DNA of 64,000 nucleotides from a virus, in IMG/VR virus record IMGVR_UViG_3300008120_000017, positions 1 to 64,000 of that record. One strand, given 5' to 3'. The notes beneath the pieces were generated by a model. It was given only the letters and a program-made list of their open reading frames with translations, was not told the origin of the DNA and ran no database searches. The first letter of the stretch is position 1, and every line of letters begins with the position of its first letter. The position numbers were made by a program, and so were the translations under genes. This document shows positions 1 through 7,870 of this stretch, one piece after another.

Positions 1-122
1 CTGAAGACCCGCTGTGAGGGGCGTAGATCGTGATTTTCTATGACGCCACAGTGCAGGCCTTACATTGACTAAACTGCAATGATGAAAGTTGCACAACCGT
101 GCAACAAAAGCCAGAAATTTTC
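1..122 (+). ncRNA. Structured RNA unit 1 (partial)
   Basis: First of three GC-rich structured units in a gene-free stretch; its 5' part lies outside the window. Visible pairings are CTGTG 12-16 with CACAG 47-51 around an inner GGCGT 20-24 / ACGCC 43-47, and a terminal 7-bp hairpin 88-94/99-105 with loop AACC. The hairpin is followed by AAAAGCCAGAA and a T-rich run to about 122. No plausible protein is encoded. Strand is inferred: read on +, each unit ends in a hairpin plus U-rich tail, and unit 2 has a GUAA tetraloop. The family is not identified; large phage RNAs such as GOLLD and ROOL are candidates to test. Confidence 0.5.
88..122 (+). terminator. 3' module of RNA unit 1
   Basis: Stem 88-94/99-105 (7 bp, loop AACC), then AAAAGCCAGAAATTTT. 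The same arrangement (7-bp stem, short loop, AAWAGCCARAA, T-rich run) recurs at 497-535 and 800-839 with different stem sequences, so the stems covary while the AGCCARAA linker is conserved. The T-run starts about 12 nt after the stem, so this is not a textbook intrinsic terminator. It may be a processing or 3'-end signal. Confidence 0.45.
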
Positions 123-135
123 TTATATTTTATTC

Positions 136-535
136 AAGTTCTGCGTAAAACTCGTAAGAGTTTGTAACTGGTGGCCGTACACCGTGCCATACTGTGAGGG
201 CCCTGGAGCAGAAGCTCCCCGGTGAACGCCGTGACCCAGACACGTAGAGAACCGGGGCGCGAGGCTCCAGGGCCCTACAGTGTTGGCACGGTTGGAAGGC
301 CGCGCACGCACGAGTAGGGCGTGCCCAAAGGAAGGTCGTCTGGGGAGGCTCCTCCACCTCGGCAGGGCCTAATGGGCCTGCCGGGTGGAGTGAGCTCCCC
401 TGACGAATTCCGTGGGCACGATCCAGCTCGTGTCGTGGCGGACCAGTTACTCTGGTGCCTCAGGACACCACTTATATGTACGTGACATAATAAAATGACA
501 GAAACCTTCTGTCTAATAGCCAGAACTTTTTATAG
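136..535 (+). ncRNA. Structured RNA unit 2
   Basis: A densely folded GC-rich unit in an AT-rich genome. Stems visible by eye: AAACTC-GTAA-GAGTTT (148-163, a GNRA tetraloop on +); a long composite stem CCGTGCCA 182-189 with TGGCACGG 284-291, continued by GGGCCCTGGAGC 198-209 with GCTCCAGGGCCC 264-275, enclosing CCCCGGT/ACCGGGG and CGTG/CACG; GCACGC/GCGTGC near 305-325; and a second long arm with GGGGAG/CTCCCC, CTCCACC/GGTGGAG and CGGCAGG/CCTGCCG between about 342 and 401. It ends with the shared module at 497-535. Short open frames crossing it are incidental. This looks like an ornate RNA of about 400 nt. The strand call is tentative. Confidence 0.6.
497..535 (+). terminator. 3' module of RNA unit 2
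   Basis: Stem GACAGAA/TTCTGTC (497-503/507-513) with loop ACC, followed by TAATAGCCAGAACTTTTTAT. Second copy of the conserved hairpin-AGCCAGAA-T-run module. It separates unit 2 from unit 3. Confidence 0.45.
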
Positions 536-544
536 TAATAAATT

Positions 545-839
545 TTTGCGAATGAGTCCTGAACTGGCCCGGTTGGGCTGCCTGGTGCAACCAGGCTGCC
601 CACCGGGTGGTTCAGGACGGTTTCCTCCCCTCGCGGCGGAGTACAATTCTTCAGTAATGCGCCGCTGCCTGCAAATTCCGGGTTAAGGCTGCACTTGTGC
701 AGCCGGTACCCGGTAATTTGCAGGTCTGCAAGCGTTTACTGAAGAATTACATGACGCCTGCTATCTGCGAGCGTCGAGTTGCTATAAGCATTTTAAAAAG
801 ATGGCAATCTGCCATCAAAAGCCAAAAATTTATTTATTC
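545..839 (+). ncRNA. Structured RNA unit 3
   Basis: Multi-arm fold. GTCCTGAAC 556-564 pairs with GTTCAGGAC 610-618 around a CCTGGT-GCA-ACCAGG hairpin. A 13-bp perfect stem joins 645-657 (AATTCTTCAGTAA) and 736-748 (TTACTGAAGAATT). It encloses CCTGCAAATT 668-677 with AATTTGCAGG 715-724, then CCGGGT/ACCCGG, then GGCTGCAC/GTGCAGCC. It ends with the third copy of the shared 3' module at 800-839, immediately before the stop of the leftward gene 841-1092, so the two transcripts would converge here. No protein-coding potential is apparent. Confidence 0.6.
800..839 (+). terminator. 3' module of RNA unit 3
   Basis: Stem GATGGCA/TGCCATC (800-806/810-816) with loop ATC, then AAAAGCCAAAAATTTATTT. Third copy of the module at 88-122 and 497-535. 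Confidence 0.45.
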
Positions 840-840
840 T

Positions 841-1092
841 TTAAATGGGGAACTCAGGATCAAACTTAATACCTTTATATAAGTTTTCATTTATCTTCTC
901 TGCCATACCTTCTTTACACATTCTCTGTATAAATTGATAAACTGCTTCAGGTTTAATATCTATTTTTCTTGTCTGTATAATGACTTGAAAAATATCTGAA
1001 ATACTTATGCCATTTGAGTCCTCCGGGACACTTGCAAGTATTTCATAAATAATATTTTCTATGTCATCAGGATATTTTTGCACTGTAGTCAT
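841..1092 (-). CDS. Small winged-helix-like protein
   Basis: An 83-residue hypothetical protein. I start it at the ATG at 1092 (MTTVQKYPDD...) because an upstream start at 1155 would overlap the primase heavily with an unconvincing N-terminus; a 26-bp overlap with the primase end remains. The sequence has a helix-rich pattern (ISDIFQVIIQ, KPEAVYQFIQRMCKEG) followed by a short strand-like AEKINENLYKG, which resembles a winged helix-turn-helix. As the last gene of the leftward replication block, directly before the structured RNAs, it could be a regulator or accessory replication factor. Function is inference only. Confidence 0.6.
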   Translation of the reverse strand: MTTVQKYPDDIENIIYEILASVPEDSNGISISDIFQVIIQTRKIDIKPEAVYQFIQRMCKEGMAEKINENLYKGIKFDPEFPI

Positions 1093-2125
1093 TTTTTGTC
1101 TTTTGTTTAATTTGTTTCCATATTTCTTCTCTTGGAGCAGAACCAGGGTCTTCAAAATCGGACAACTTCATCCATAAAAAATATACCCCTTCGAATGAGT
1201 TTTCAAGCTCCTTAAACCATGGCTCATTAGTATCTACCTCTTCATCTAATATCATCAATACTTTAGACCAATTAGATTTTAATATACGTATTTGATCTTT
1301 TGTTATCTTTTTGCCGAACGTTGCAACAGACCTTTCCCCAACCTTTATACAGTCTATCGGTCCCTCAACTACAACAACCATGTCACTGTCTTTTATAGCA
1401 TAATCAAAGTTTAATAAAGACCTTGATCTATGCATTCCAGGGCATGTGTAATACTTAGGGACTTCGTAATCACTATACGTTATTTTACCGTCAGATAGTT
1501 TAACCTTCTTGGGTTTCCACCATCCAACTTCCTCTCCATGCCAAACTTCTCTCTCTGGGTTGTTTCTGTCTACTTGTCTTGCCTGCCACCCAACAAGCTT
1601 GTTTGACATATATATTGGAAAAATAATCCTTCCAGAAGTAGTACCTAATCTTGAGCAAAAGTAATAGTAACCATGAGTACAATATTGTATATCATATGCA
1701 TGGCAATCACTATCTGTGACACCTCTTTCTCTTAGGTAATTTACAGCTGGATGTTTGGGGTCCAGGCAAGATATTGATTTTAGTTTTCCTGGAGAAGGTA
1801 TACCATCTCTCCATTCCACGTGGTTATACGACCTAAAAGAGCTGGTCGATTCAGGTACATCATATCTGCGATGTATTTTCATACTCGCAAAAAATTGAGA
1901 ACCTTCGTCAAAGAACTCTTGAAGAGCATTTCCCTTCCAGCCGCAGTCATTACACATGAATGCGCCTGTTTCTGAGTTTATAGATAGTTTATATTTTCCA
2001 CCCTTTTTGTGGAACTTTCTGCAGTGTACAACATATTCTATGTGTCCACTAGCATTTGAGATTTTAGCTTCTGGAAACTGCTTAATGACCTGTTCTTTAT
2101 CTATTAGCATTTGCGCCTCTTTCAT
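1067..2125 (-). CDS. DNA primase (CHC2-type zinc finger plus TOPRIM)
   Basis: DnaG-type phage primase of 352 residues, making RNA primers for lagging-strand synthesis. The N-terminus has a zinc-ribbon pattern, HCRKFH about residues 29-34 and CNDCGWKG about 58-65, as in T7 gp4 and DnaG. A TOPRIM core follows: VVVVEGPIDCIKVGE at about 248-262 (catalytic Glu) and MILDEEVD at about 290 (acidic metal site). The next gene upstream in the transcript is the DnaB-type helicase, the usual partner, and the two overlap by 29 bp. An alternative start (MLIDKEQ) lies at 2110. Confidence 0.9.
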   Translation of the reverse strand: MKEAQMLIDKEQVIKQFPEAKISNASGHIEYVVHCRKFHKKGGKYKLSINSETGAFMCNDCGWKGNALQEFFDEGSQFFASMKIHRRYDVPESTSSFRSYNHVEWRDGIPSPGKLKSISCLDPKHPAVNYLRERGVTDSDCHAYDIQYCTHGYYYFCSRLGTTSGRIIFPIYMSNKLVGWQARQVDRNNPEREVWHGEEVGWWKPKKVKLSDGKITYSDYEVPKYYTCPGMHRSRSLLNFDYAIKDSDMVVVVEGPIDCIKVGERSVATFGKKITKDQIRILKSNWSKVLMILDEEVDTNEPWFKELENSFEGVYFLWMKLSDFEDPGSAPREEIWKQIKQKTKNDYSAKIS

Positions 2126-3500
2126 TTATTGGAGTAAAATTGGCAGCTTCTGGTGGTGCAAAATCTAAGTCTGGTGGTACATCCTCAAAGGTTTGTTTAT
2201 CGAGCCTGGCCTGTATTTGTGTCTCAAATATTCGACCATCCCTCATCTTTCCGGCTTTAACTGTAAGCCTTCCAGTTTCTCGGTCAGCGTCAGTAGCTCC
2301 TATACCTAAGAACACTGAACACCTGTGAGATTTGCCAAATCCCTCGGAGGCGTTAGTCATTCTAATGTTTCTGTTGTTGTCTCCACTGGCATTAGATTGT
2401 GTCGTAGCCCAAAAAGCTACATTATATTCCTTGGCCAATTCAGAGCATTTATTTGAATACTCTCTCAATTCATGTCGTAATTCTCTTTTTACTGTTCCCT
2501 TTATTCTATCCTCTGGGTCTGTTTCTAAGGCGTCTAGCCAATCTAAAAATACAACATCTGGCAAATCGTTTTGTGCTCTCATCTTAGAGAGCCTTTTTCC
2601 GATTTCTTTGATAGAGCAAGAATCCTTAGAAAAATCCAGTATCCTGAAGTTTTGTCTTATACGATCTGGGACCTGGCTGACTATACCCCATACCTCTCTA
2701 TTTACATTTTCCATGTCGCCATTGTCACCAGAACGAATCCTAGAATAATCTATTTGAGTTATTCTTGAATACAAACGTTCTGATATTTTTTTGGCTGGAA
2801 TCTCCAGTGTAATCAATAGAGCTTTGTATGTGGCAGATGCAGCCCCCCAACAAAAATTAACGGCTAGGGTTGTCTTTCCTAAACCTGTCATACCGCAAAT
2901 TATACCAAGCTCCCCCTTACCAAGTCCACCAGTCATTCTGGAGTCTATGGAGCTTATTCCACTTGGCACAGTTATTACTGGAGTGTGAGACAGCAAGGGT
3001 GTTATTAATGGGGACACCTCAACATCTTCTTCTTCCTTACCTATCGACATTGTATCATCGATTGTAAGTTCAAGCCTTCTTGCAAGGTCTACAGCTTCTC
3101 CTGGCTTATATCCTTTTATTAATCGTTTTATTCTTACTTCAGACAAATAACTTGGAAGTATAGAAAGAAAATACTCTGGATGAATGCTCATGGAGTACAT
3201 TCTATCTACCTCGCTTATTAAGCCAGGCTTTTCCTCTTCCATTATTACACCAATTTTTATCATGGAATTAAGCTGCAAAGCTAAAAGCTCCATGTGTATG
3301 CAGTTAACAACTTCTTGGTTCTGATGTTTTAGTATTTCAATACATGCTTGTATTACAGCTCTATGTATTGGAAGGTCTACGTCTAATTGGGACATCCTCC
3401 CGTCTCTGAGAACCTGAAGAAGGCTCGGGGATCTCATTATATTCGCTATTAATGCTCTTTGAAATTCTTTGTGGAAATAATCTGATATATCTTGAGACAT
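2097..3500 (-). CDS. dnaB: Replicative DNA helicase, DnaB-like
   Basis: Hexameric SF4 helicase (467 residues) that unwinds the fork and recruits primase. An N-terminal helical DnaB-like segment (about 1-100) precedes a RecA-like ATPase with Walker A GMTGLGKTT at about 202, Walker B VVFLDWLD at about 314, and a sensor-like FWATTQSN. Its N-terminal coding overlaps the preceding gene (3361-4017) by 140 bp in another frame, which is unusually long. A start at the Met of MSQLDVDLP (about 3395) would shorten the overlap but would cut into the DnaB-like N-terminal helices, so I keep 3500. Confidence 0.9.
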   Translation of the reverse strand: MSQDISDYFHKEFQRALIANIMRSPSLLQVLRDGRMSQLDVDLPIHRAVIQACIEILKHQNQEVVNCIHMELLALQLNSMIKIGVIMEEEKPGLISEVDRMYSMSIHPEYFLSILPSYLSEVRIKRLIKGYKPGEAVDLARRLELTIDDTMSIGKEEEDVEVSPLITPLLSHTPVITVPSGISSIDSRMTGGLGKGELGIICGMTGLGKTTLAVNFCWGAASATYKALLITLEIPAKKISERLYSRITQIDYSRIRSGDNGDMENVNREVWGIVSQVPDRIRQNFRILDFSKDSCSIKEIGKRLSKMRAQNDLPDVVFLDWLDALETDPEDRIKGTVKRELRHELREYSNKCSELAKEYNVAFWATTQSNASGDNNRNIRMTNASEGFGKSHRCSVFLGIGATDADRETGRLTVKAGKMRDGRIFETQIQARLDKQTFEDVPPDLDFAPPEAANFTPINERGANANR

Positions 3501-4017
3501 AGTTTTCTTTTATGTATTTATTTGTTGAGGGGTTTGACTTTAATTCTGCAATTGCAGTGCCTGTATATTTTTTTAGTTTATCGAAGATGTTATCAGAACA
3601 AAGCAATACTCTTGTGTATGATTTTATTGGTAAAAAATCTAACAATAAAACATCGTCCAATTCTTTTTCCTTATTATTTGGGTTATTTAAATAATTATTT
3701 AGTATTCTTATTTCATTCTCGAACTCCATTTGACCAACTGTTTCACCTTTTTCTAGGTATTGACTGAAGATTGTCATAGAGCGCTCGCCACATAGCTGAG
3801 ATGGAAATGGAATACCTCCCCATTTCTCGAACAAACTCTCCAAATAGAGAACGGGGCATATGTTTTTTTGTTTAAGTGTGTTTGCTAGTTTTATCCAGCA
3901 ATCATCAAATTTTGTTCCAGATTTATATCCTGGTGTCGATCTTCTTCTAAAAATTTCGTATATTTTTTTTATGTTCCATGGTGTTATGTTTTCTTGCTGG
4001 CTTTCGTTTGTTGCCAT
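3361..4017 (-). CDS. Hypothetical protein upstream of helicase
   Basis: About 218 residues with no family I recognise. The start at 4017 (MATNESQQ) is chosen because GGAG lies just upstream, one of the few clear Shine-Dalgarno sites here; the upstream gene's stop lies between the GGAG and the ATG. The C-terminal 30 residues, within the 140-bp overlap with the helicase, are polar and low-complexity (PSSGSQRREDVPIRRRPSN) and may be an unstructured tail. Position just before DnaB would suit a helicase loader or replication accessory factor, but no AAA+ motif or other signature supports that. Confidence 0.7.
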   Translation of the reverse strand: MATNESQQENITPWNIKKIYEIFRRRSTPGYKSGTKFDDCWIKLANTLKQKNICPVLYLESLFEKWGGIPFPSQLCGERSMTIFSQYLEKGETVGQMEFENEIRILNNYLNNPNNKEKELDDVLLLDFLPIKSYTRVLLCSDNIFDKLKKYTGTAIAELKSNPSTNKYIKENYVSRYIRLFPQRISKSINSEYNEIPEPSSGSQRREDVPIRRRPSNT

Positions 4018-4018
4018 T

Positions 4019-4285
4019 TTAGCTCCTTTCAAAGCAAATGAAGGCTGGGGTGTTTTTTCCTACATAAGCTCCTTCGACATTAAACTGAAAGTATTCCTCG
4101 GCTTCGTCGTGAGACATGTCTTTCATAAGGGTCTCTACGCACTTGGCACGATCATAAACAGCAAATGTCCTATCAAATTGAGTAGCAATACCCACAAAGG
4201 CATCTTCATACCCATCGGCTAATTGAATTTCTTGATCCTCGCACAGGCAGGAATCAATAGTGTTTTGAATTTTTGTATTACTCAT
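4019..4285 (-). CDS. Conserved phage hypothetical protein
   Basis: An 88-residue acidic soluble protein. The central sequence FAVYDRAKCVETLMKDMS followed by EAEEYFQFNVEGAYVG reads as a compact alpha/beta fold of the kind common as small conserved proteins in large phages. I do not recognise a function. It overlaps the UvsW-like helicase stop by 4 bp (ATGA), so it is translationally coupled. Confidence 0.75.
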   Translation of the reverse strand: MSNTKIQNTIDSCLCEDQEIQLADGYEDAFVGIATQFDRTFAVYDRAKCVETLMKDMSHDEAEEYFQFNVEGAYVGKNTPAFICFERS

Positions 4286-5712
4286 TTTACAAACTCTATT
4301 TTAGAGGGAGATGACGATTCAAATATTTTATAACCTTTTGTTGAATAATGTTTTAATCTATTTTTTGATTTCCTGGTCATGCGTTCATCCCAACAATCAT
4401 TAAAGTCTATCACAACCCCAAACTCCTTACCATCGGTTAATCTTCTATTTCTCCCAGCTTTTTGTAGAACAGATATATCCGATTGCATCCAATTTGCGTT
4501 TATGATCACATAAAGATTTTTGGGGTCCACACCCTCAGCCAAACAATCAGTGGAAACCATTCTTTTTATTTCTCCACTATTGAATCCGTCTAATAACTTT
4601 TTCTTTTCCTTGGCTGGAAGTTTTCCGTGAAAAACCTTAAATGAATCGTCCAGGTACCTATACATCAATTCCTCTAAATGAGTATAAGTTCTTACATATA
4701 TAACTAATTGTTGGTCTGGTGGGCATATATCCACGCATTCTTTTATCAGCTTATTTCTCTGTCGATTGAACCATACTCCGTTTCTCTCCATCGTCAATGA
4801 TTGTGTTCCACTAGAGAATGCTGGCCCTGTGGTTATATCCATGACATGTACATGGAGCGGTGTAGCTCTATTCATTGCTTCAAGTTGTTGGTCTGTAAGA
4901 CTAAATACTATTGGACCAAATATTGACTCCAGATATTTATCTATTCCTTTGAACCCGCCTCCAAGAGTCGCAGACAAACCATACCTAACTGCACCCTTGA
5001 AGTTTAATAAATTCTGTGAACGAACTTCACTACCCGCTCCATGCGCTTCGTCATAAATTATATAATCTATTGACTCTGGATTAAATTTATCTAAAGAAGA
5101 AGATGTGATTACCATTGTGTCTCCACTCTTTTTAGCCGTAGATAAATAAACTCCAGGATTAGACTCTGGCGACAATTCTATTAAATCTTTGTAAAGTTTT
5201 ATTGCAACTGACTGTCTATTAGTAACAACTATTCCTTTTTTGCCTTTATATGCTCTACAGATAGAGGCAATAATTCTAGTTTTACCAGTATTTGTAGCCG
5301 CTTCGATCATACATCCACCGTCCTGCGACAGCATAAGCTCAACTGCACATTTTTGATCTGGATACAACCCTTCATACACTCTATCGGTAATTACGGGTTT
5401 TGCAAAGCCGTCTCCAATGTTCTCCACCTCGTATTCATGTGAATTAAGATCTAGGTAGTTCTTAACTCTAGGTAAAAGCCCATCGTGTGTAATGATACCT
5501 GTTTGATCCTTTGTGAAGGAATACAGATTCTTCTTTATCACCTTCAATGGACCATCAACTAATATTTCTCTTATTTTTCCTATTCTTTTGTCAAAAAAAC
5601 TTTTTTTTATCTTTGCTCTATATTTATAGAAAAAACTAAGCTCTTCGAGTATTTCGGTGTTGAATGGCTGTATTTTTATAAGTCCATTAGATCTAATTAT
5701 ATTAAATTTCAT
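4282..5712 (-). CDS. uvsW: SF2 DNA helicase, UvsW-like
   Basis: 476-residue superfamily 2 helicase resembling T4 UvsW, which remodels recombination intermediates and stalled forks. Motif I ATNTGKT is at about 137, motif II as YDEAHGAGS at about 218, motif III LSAT, and the C-terminal RecA domain carries VSTDCLAEGVD and a motif VI-like QKAGRNRR. A roughly 110-residue N-terminal domain precedes motif I, as in UvsW. It sits between the primase/helicase genes and the gp46/gp47 pair, as expected for recombination-dependent replication. Confidence 0.88.
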   Translation of the reverse strand: MKFNIIRSNGLIKIQPFNTEILEELSFFYKYRAKIKKSFFDKRIGKIREILVDGPLKVIKKNLYSFTKDQTGIITHDGLLPRVKNYLDLNSHEYEVENIGDGFAKPVITDRVYEGLYPDQKCAVELMLSQDGGCMIEAATNTGKTRIIASICRAYKGKKGIVVTNRQSVAIKLYKDLIELSPESNPGVYLSTAKKSGDTMVITSSSLDKFNPESIDYIIYDEAHGAGSEVRSQNLLNFKGAVRYGLSATLGGGFKGIDKYLESIFGPIVFSLTDQQLEAMNRATPLHVHVMDITTGPAFSSGTQSLTMERNGVWFNRQRNKLIKECVDICPPDQQLVIYVRTYTHLEELMYRYLDDSFKVFHGKLPAKEKKKLLDGFNSGEIKRMVSTDCLAEGVDPKNLYVIINANWMQSDISVLQKAGRNRRLTDGKEFGVVIDFNDCWDERMTRKSKNRLKHYSTKGYKIFESSSPSKIEFVK

Positions 5713-5724
5713 TTAAAGTTTCAG

Positions 5725-6072
5725 TTAAGCGGGTTTCAGGATTTTGATCCACTCAGATACATACCATTTTTTTCCCTGTGCATCTGGTCTTTCAAATTCC
5801 TTGTAGTTACATATTTCTACATGAAACCATTTTCTATTTTTCTCTGTCAGGTGTGGAGCATTCGGCGTCATGCACGAATGCCAACCACTCCTAAGCCTAA
5901 AACCATCGGTTGGCAAGCTTTTTGCTTTTATCCATTCACCAATTGGTATGCTGTTCTTTTTGTCAATAAAAAGTGGGTAAACCTTATCGTCAACTTTTTT
6001 TATCGACAGCAATTTGTATGCCTTCTTAGTTTTTGATATTGATATACCAAGATCTTTTTTTTTGTTTACCAT
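5725..6072 (-). CDS. Hypothetical protein
   Basis: 115 residues, started at the ATG at 6072 (MVNKKKDLG), which falls just after the stop of the gp46-like gene; a TTG at 6087 in frame is possible. The N-terminal half is basic and lysine-rich. The C-terminal half carries RLRSGWHSCMTP, HLTEKNRKWFHVEI and GKKWYVSEWIKIL, a His/Trp/Cys-rich pattern that could be a small enzyme-like or nucleic-acid-binding fold. No family is assigned. Confidence 0.65.
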   Translation of the reverse strand: MVNKKKDLGISISKTKKAYKLLSIKKVDDKVYPLFIDKKNSIPIGEWIKAKSLPTDGFRLRSGWHSCMTPNAPHLTEKNRKWFHVEICNYKEFERPDAQGKKWYVSEWIKILKPA

Positions 6073-6076
6073 ATAA

Positions 6077-7870
6077 TTAAAATTCAATGGTTTGTTTAAA
6101 ATAAGGCATTAATGATCTCTCGTGAGTAACAATCAATGTTTGTAAATTGTTAGTGTCAGAAAGCTCAGAAATACTTTCTATTATATTTTTGAAGTTCAAT
6201 ATAGTTTCTCTGTCTAACCATGTAGTCGGTTCATCAAGAACTATTAAATTTACTCCAGTTGTGAATATCTCTCTTGCAGCAAACCTAAATGCTAGAGATA
6301 GTACGACTTTTTGACCGCAAGACAAATCACTTGATGGTCTAACTTTGTTTCCAAAATCGCATATAAATTCATTGTCTTGACCAAGCTTTACATTATAAGC
6401 AGCACCAAATCTATTAAGGTATTCATTAATTGATTGAGACATCTTATTCATTTGATGATTTATATAAACTCCACTCAAGCCGTCATGCCTGAATATATCT
6501 CTTATTCTGGAGATTCTTGAGTGATGCGTCTTTGTACCAGAGTATAAAAGCTTACTATTATTGGCTTTTTTAAGGTCTAATACGTGTGCATGTAGCTGTG
6601 TCTCTAATTTTTTATTTGTAGATTGAATTAAATATATTTCAGACTCAAGTTTTTGGATACTTGAGGTAACATTATTATAAAAGTTTATACCGTCTTGATA
6701 TTTATCTGGAGAATGAGATGGAAACGATTTGCTATCAAATTCTTTTTTTTTGCTATCAAGTAGCTCATTACTATTAGAAATAGTTTTAAGTAGTTGCTTT
6801 TTTTCTACTTCATAAGTAGATACAATACGATCAAGTTGCCTTAATTCTTTTTTGTATTCATTTGATTTAAAAATATTTTTGTCTATGTCTTGTCTGAGCT
6901 TTCTCTCTCTCTCCCTAAAATCATCTAGGTTCTCTGATCCTACGGTAGAGTTGCACAAAGGGCATTCTGTAATTGACCCACCATCGTGCTTTAAGAATAC
7001 TTGTAATATTTCTAGTTCGTTTTTTTGAGCGCCAATCAGTAGATCTATGCCTTCTGAAGACTCTTTTATTCTTTGAATTTTATCTATATCAATTGTAGGT
7101 TTAACTAGCAAGCTGAGTTCTTTCTCTGAATCTGCCAATTGATTTATTATTCTGGATATTTCTTCAGATAATCTGTCTTTCTTCAGTGAATCAGAGTAAT
7201 TCTTAGTTATTTTATTGAAATCTATTCCATCTATAGATTCCTTTAGTTCTATTATCTCGGACATCTTTGATTGTACAGAATTATTATTCTCATCAATCAT
7301 TGACCTTATGCTTGATATAGCGTTTTTTGCTTGGTCTTCATCTATAAGGGCTGGGTACGATATATTTCTGTGCCATGACGTCAATGCATCGTCCAAACCC
7401 TCTAACCTTTGTAGACCAAAAAACTTCCTAAGTGTTTTATTTCTCTCTGCAACACTTCCAAACAAAACCCCTAGAATATCTGTCTGGCTAACAAAAACCA
7501 TATTTGATAAAAAAGATTTTTCGCATCCAAGTAATTCTAGAACCCTTTCATTTACTGAATCAGCTCCCTCAATTTCTTCATTATTATATTTTAATGTGCA
7601 CTGGTTACCGTGAAGAGATCTACTTATGGAAAAATTGTTTCCATTTATATCTCCCTCAACGAATATATCGCCAGTCTTTTCTCCAAACGTTATAAGATCC
7701 TTCTTCTTCTTTTTGCCGAACTCGCCAGTCATAGCGATTGAAATGGCGTTTGCAAAATTACTTTTGCCTGAACCATTTTTGCCAACTATTCCTATTATAT
7801 TTTCTTCAAATGAATGCTCCACTCTCTTGTGTTGAGCAAAGTTATTCAGAATCACTTTTGATACTTTCAT
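6077..7870 (-). CDS. Recombination endonuclease subunit, gp46/SbcC/Rad50-like
   Basis: 597-residue SMC-like ATPase, the partner of the gp47/SbcD nuclease in processing DNA ends for recombination. Walker A GKNGSGKS lies at about 30-37. Long coiled-coil arms (about 180-450) flank a zinc-hook CPLC at about 302-305. The ABC signature-like LSCGQK lies at about 510, and Walker B LIVLDEPTTWLD at about 540. It overlaps the nuclease gene by 29 bp, so the two are co-translated. Length fits T4 gp46 (about 560) rather than bacterial SbcC (about 1050). Confidence 0.92.
   Translation of the reverse strand: MKVSKVILNNFAQHKRVEHSFEENIIGIVGKNGSGKSNFANAISIAMTGEFGKKKKKDLITFGEKTGDIFVEGDINGNNFSISRSLHGNQCTLKYNNEEIEGADSVNERVLELLGCEKSFLSNMVFVSQTDILGVLFGSVAERNKTLRKFFGLQRLEGLDDALTSWHRNISYPALIDEDQAKNAISSIRSMIDENNNSVQSKMSEIIELKESIDGIDFNKITKNYSDSLKKDRLSEEISRIINQLADSEKELSLLVKPTIDIDKIQRIKESSEGIDLLIGAQKNELEILQVFLKHDGGSITECPLCNSTVGSENLDDFRERERKLRQDIDKNIFKSNEYKKELRQLDRIVSTYEVEKKQLLKTISNSNELLDSKKKEFDSKSFPSHSPDKYQDGINFYNNVTSSIQKLESEIYLIQSTNKKLETQLHAHVLDLKKANNSKLLYSGTKTHHSRISRIRDIFRHDGLSGVYINHQMNKMSQSINEYLNRFGAAYNVKLGQDNEFICDFGNKVRPSSDLSCGQKVVLSLAFRFAAREIFTTGVNLIVLDEPTTWLDRETILNFKNIIESISELSDTNNLQTLIVTHERSLMPYFKQTIEF

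Noticed and set aside
495-882. Two short + strand open frames in the 1-840 island
   Set aside because: They run through strong stems, have no leader, and differ in composition from all other genes; the RNA structure explains the sequence better.
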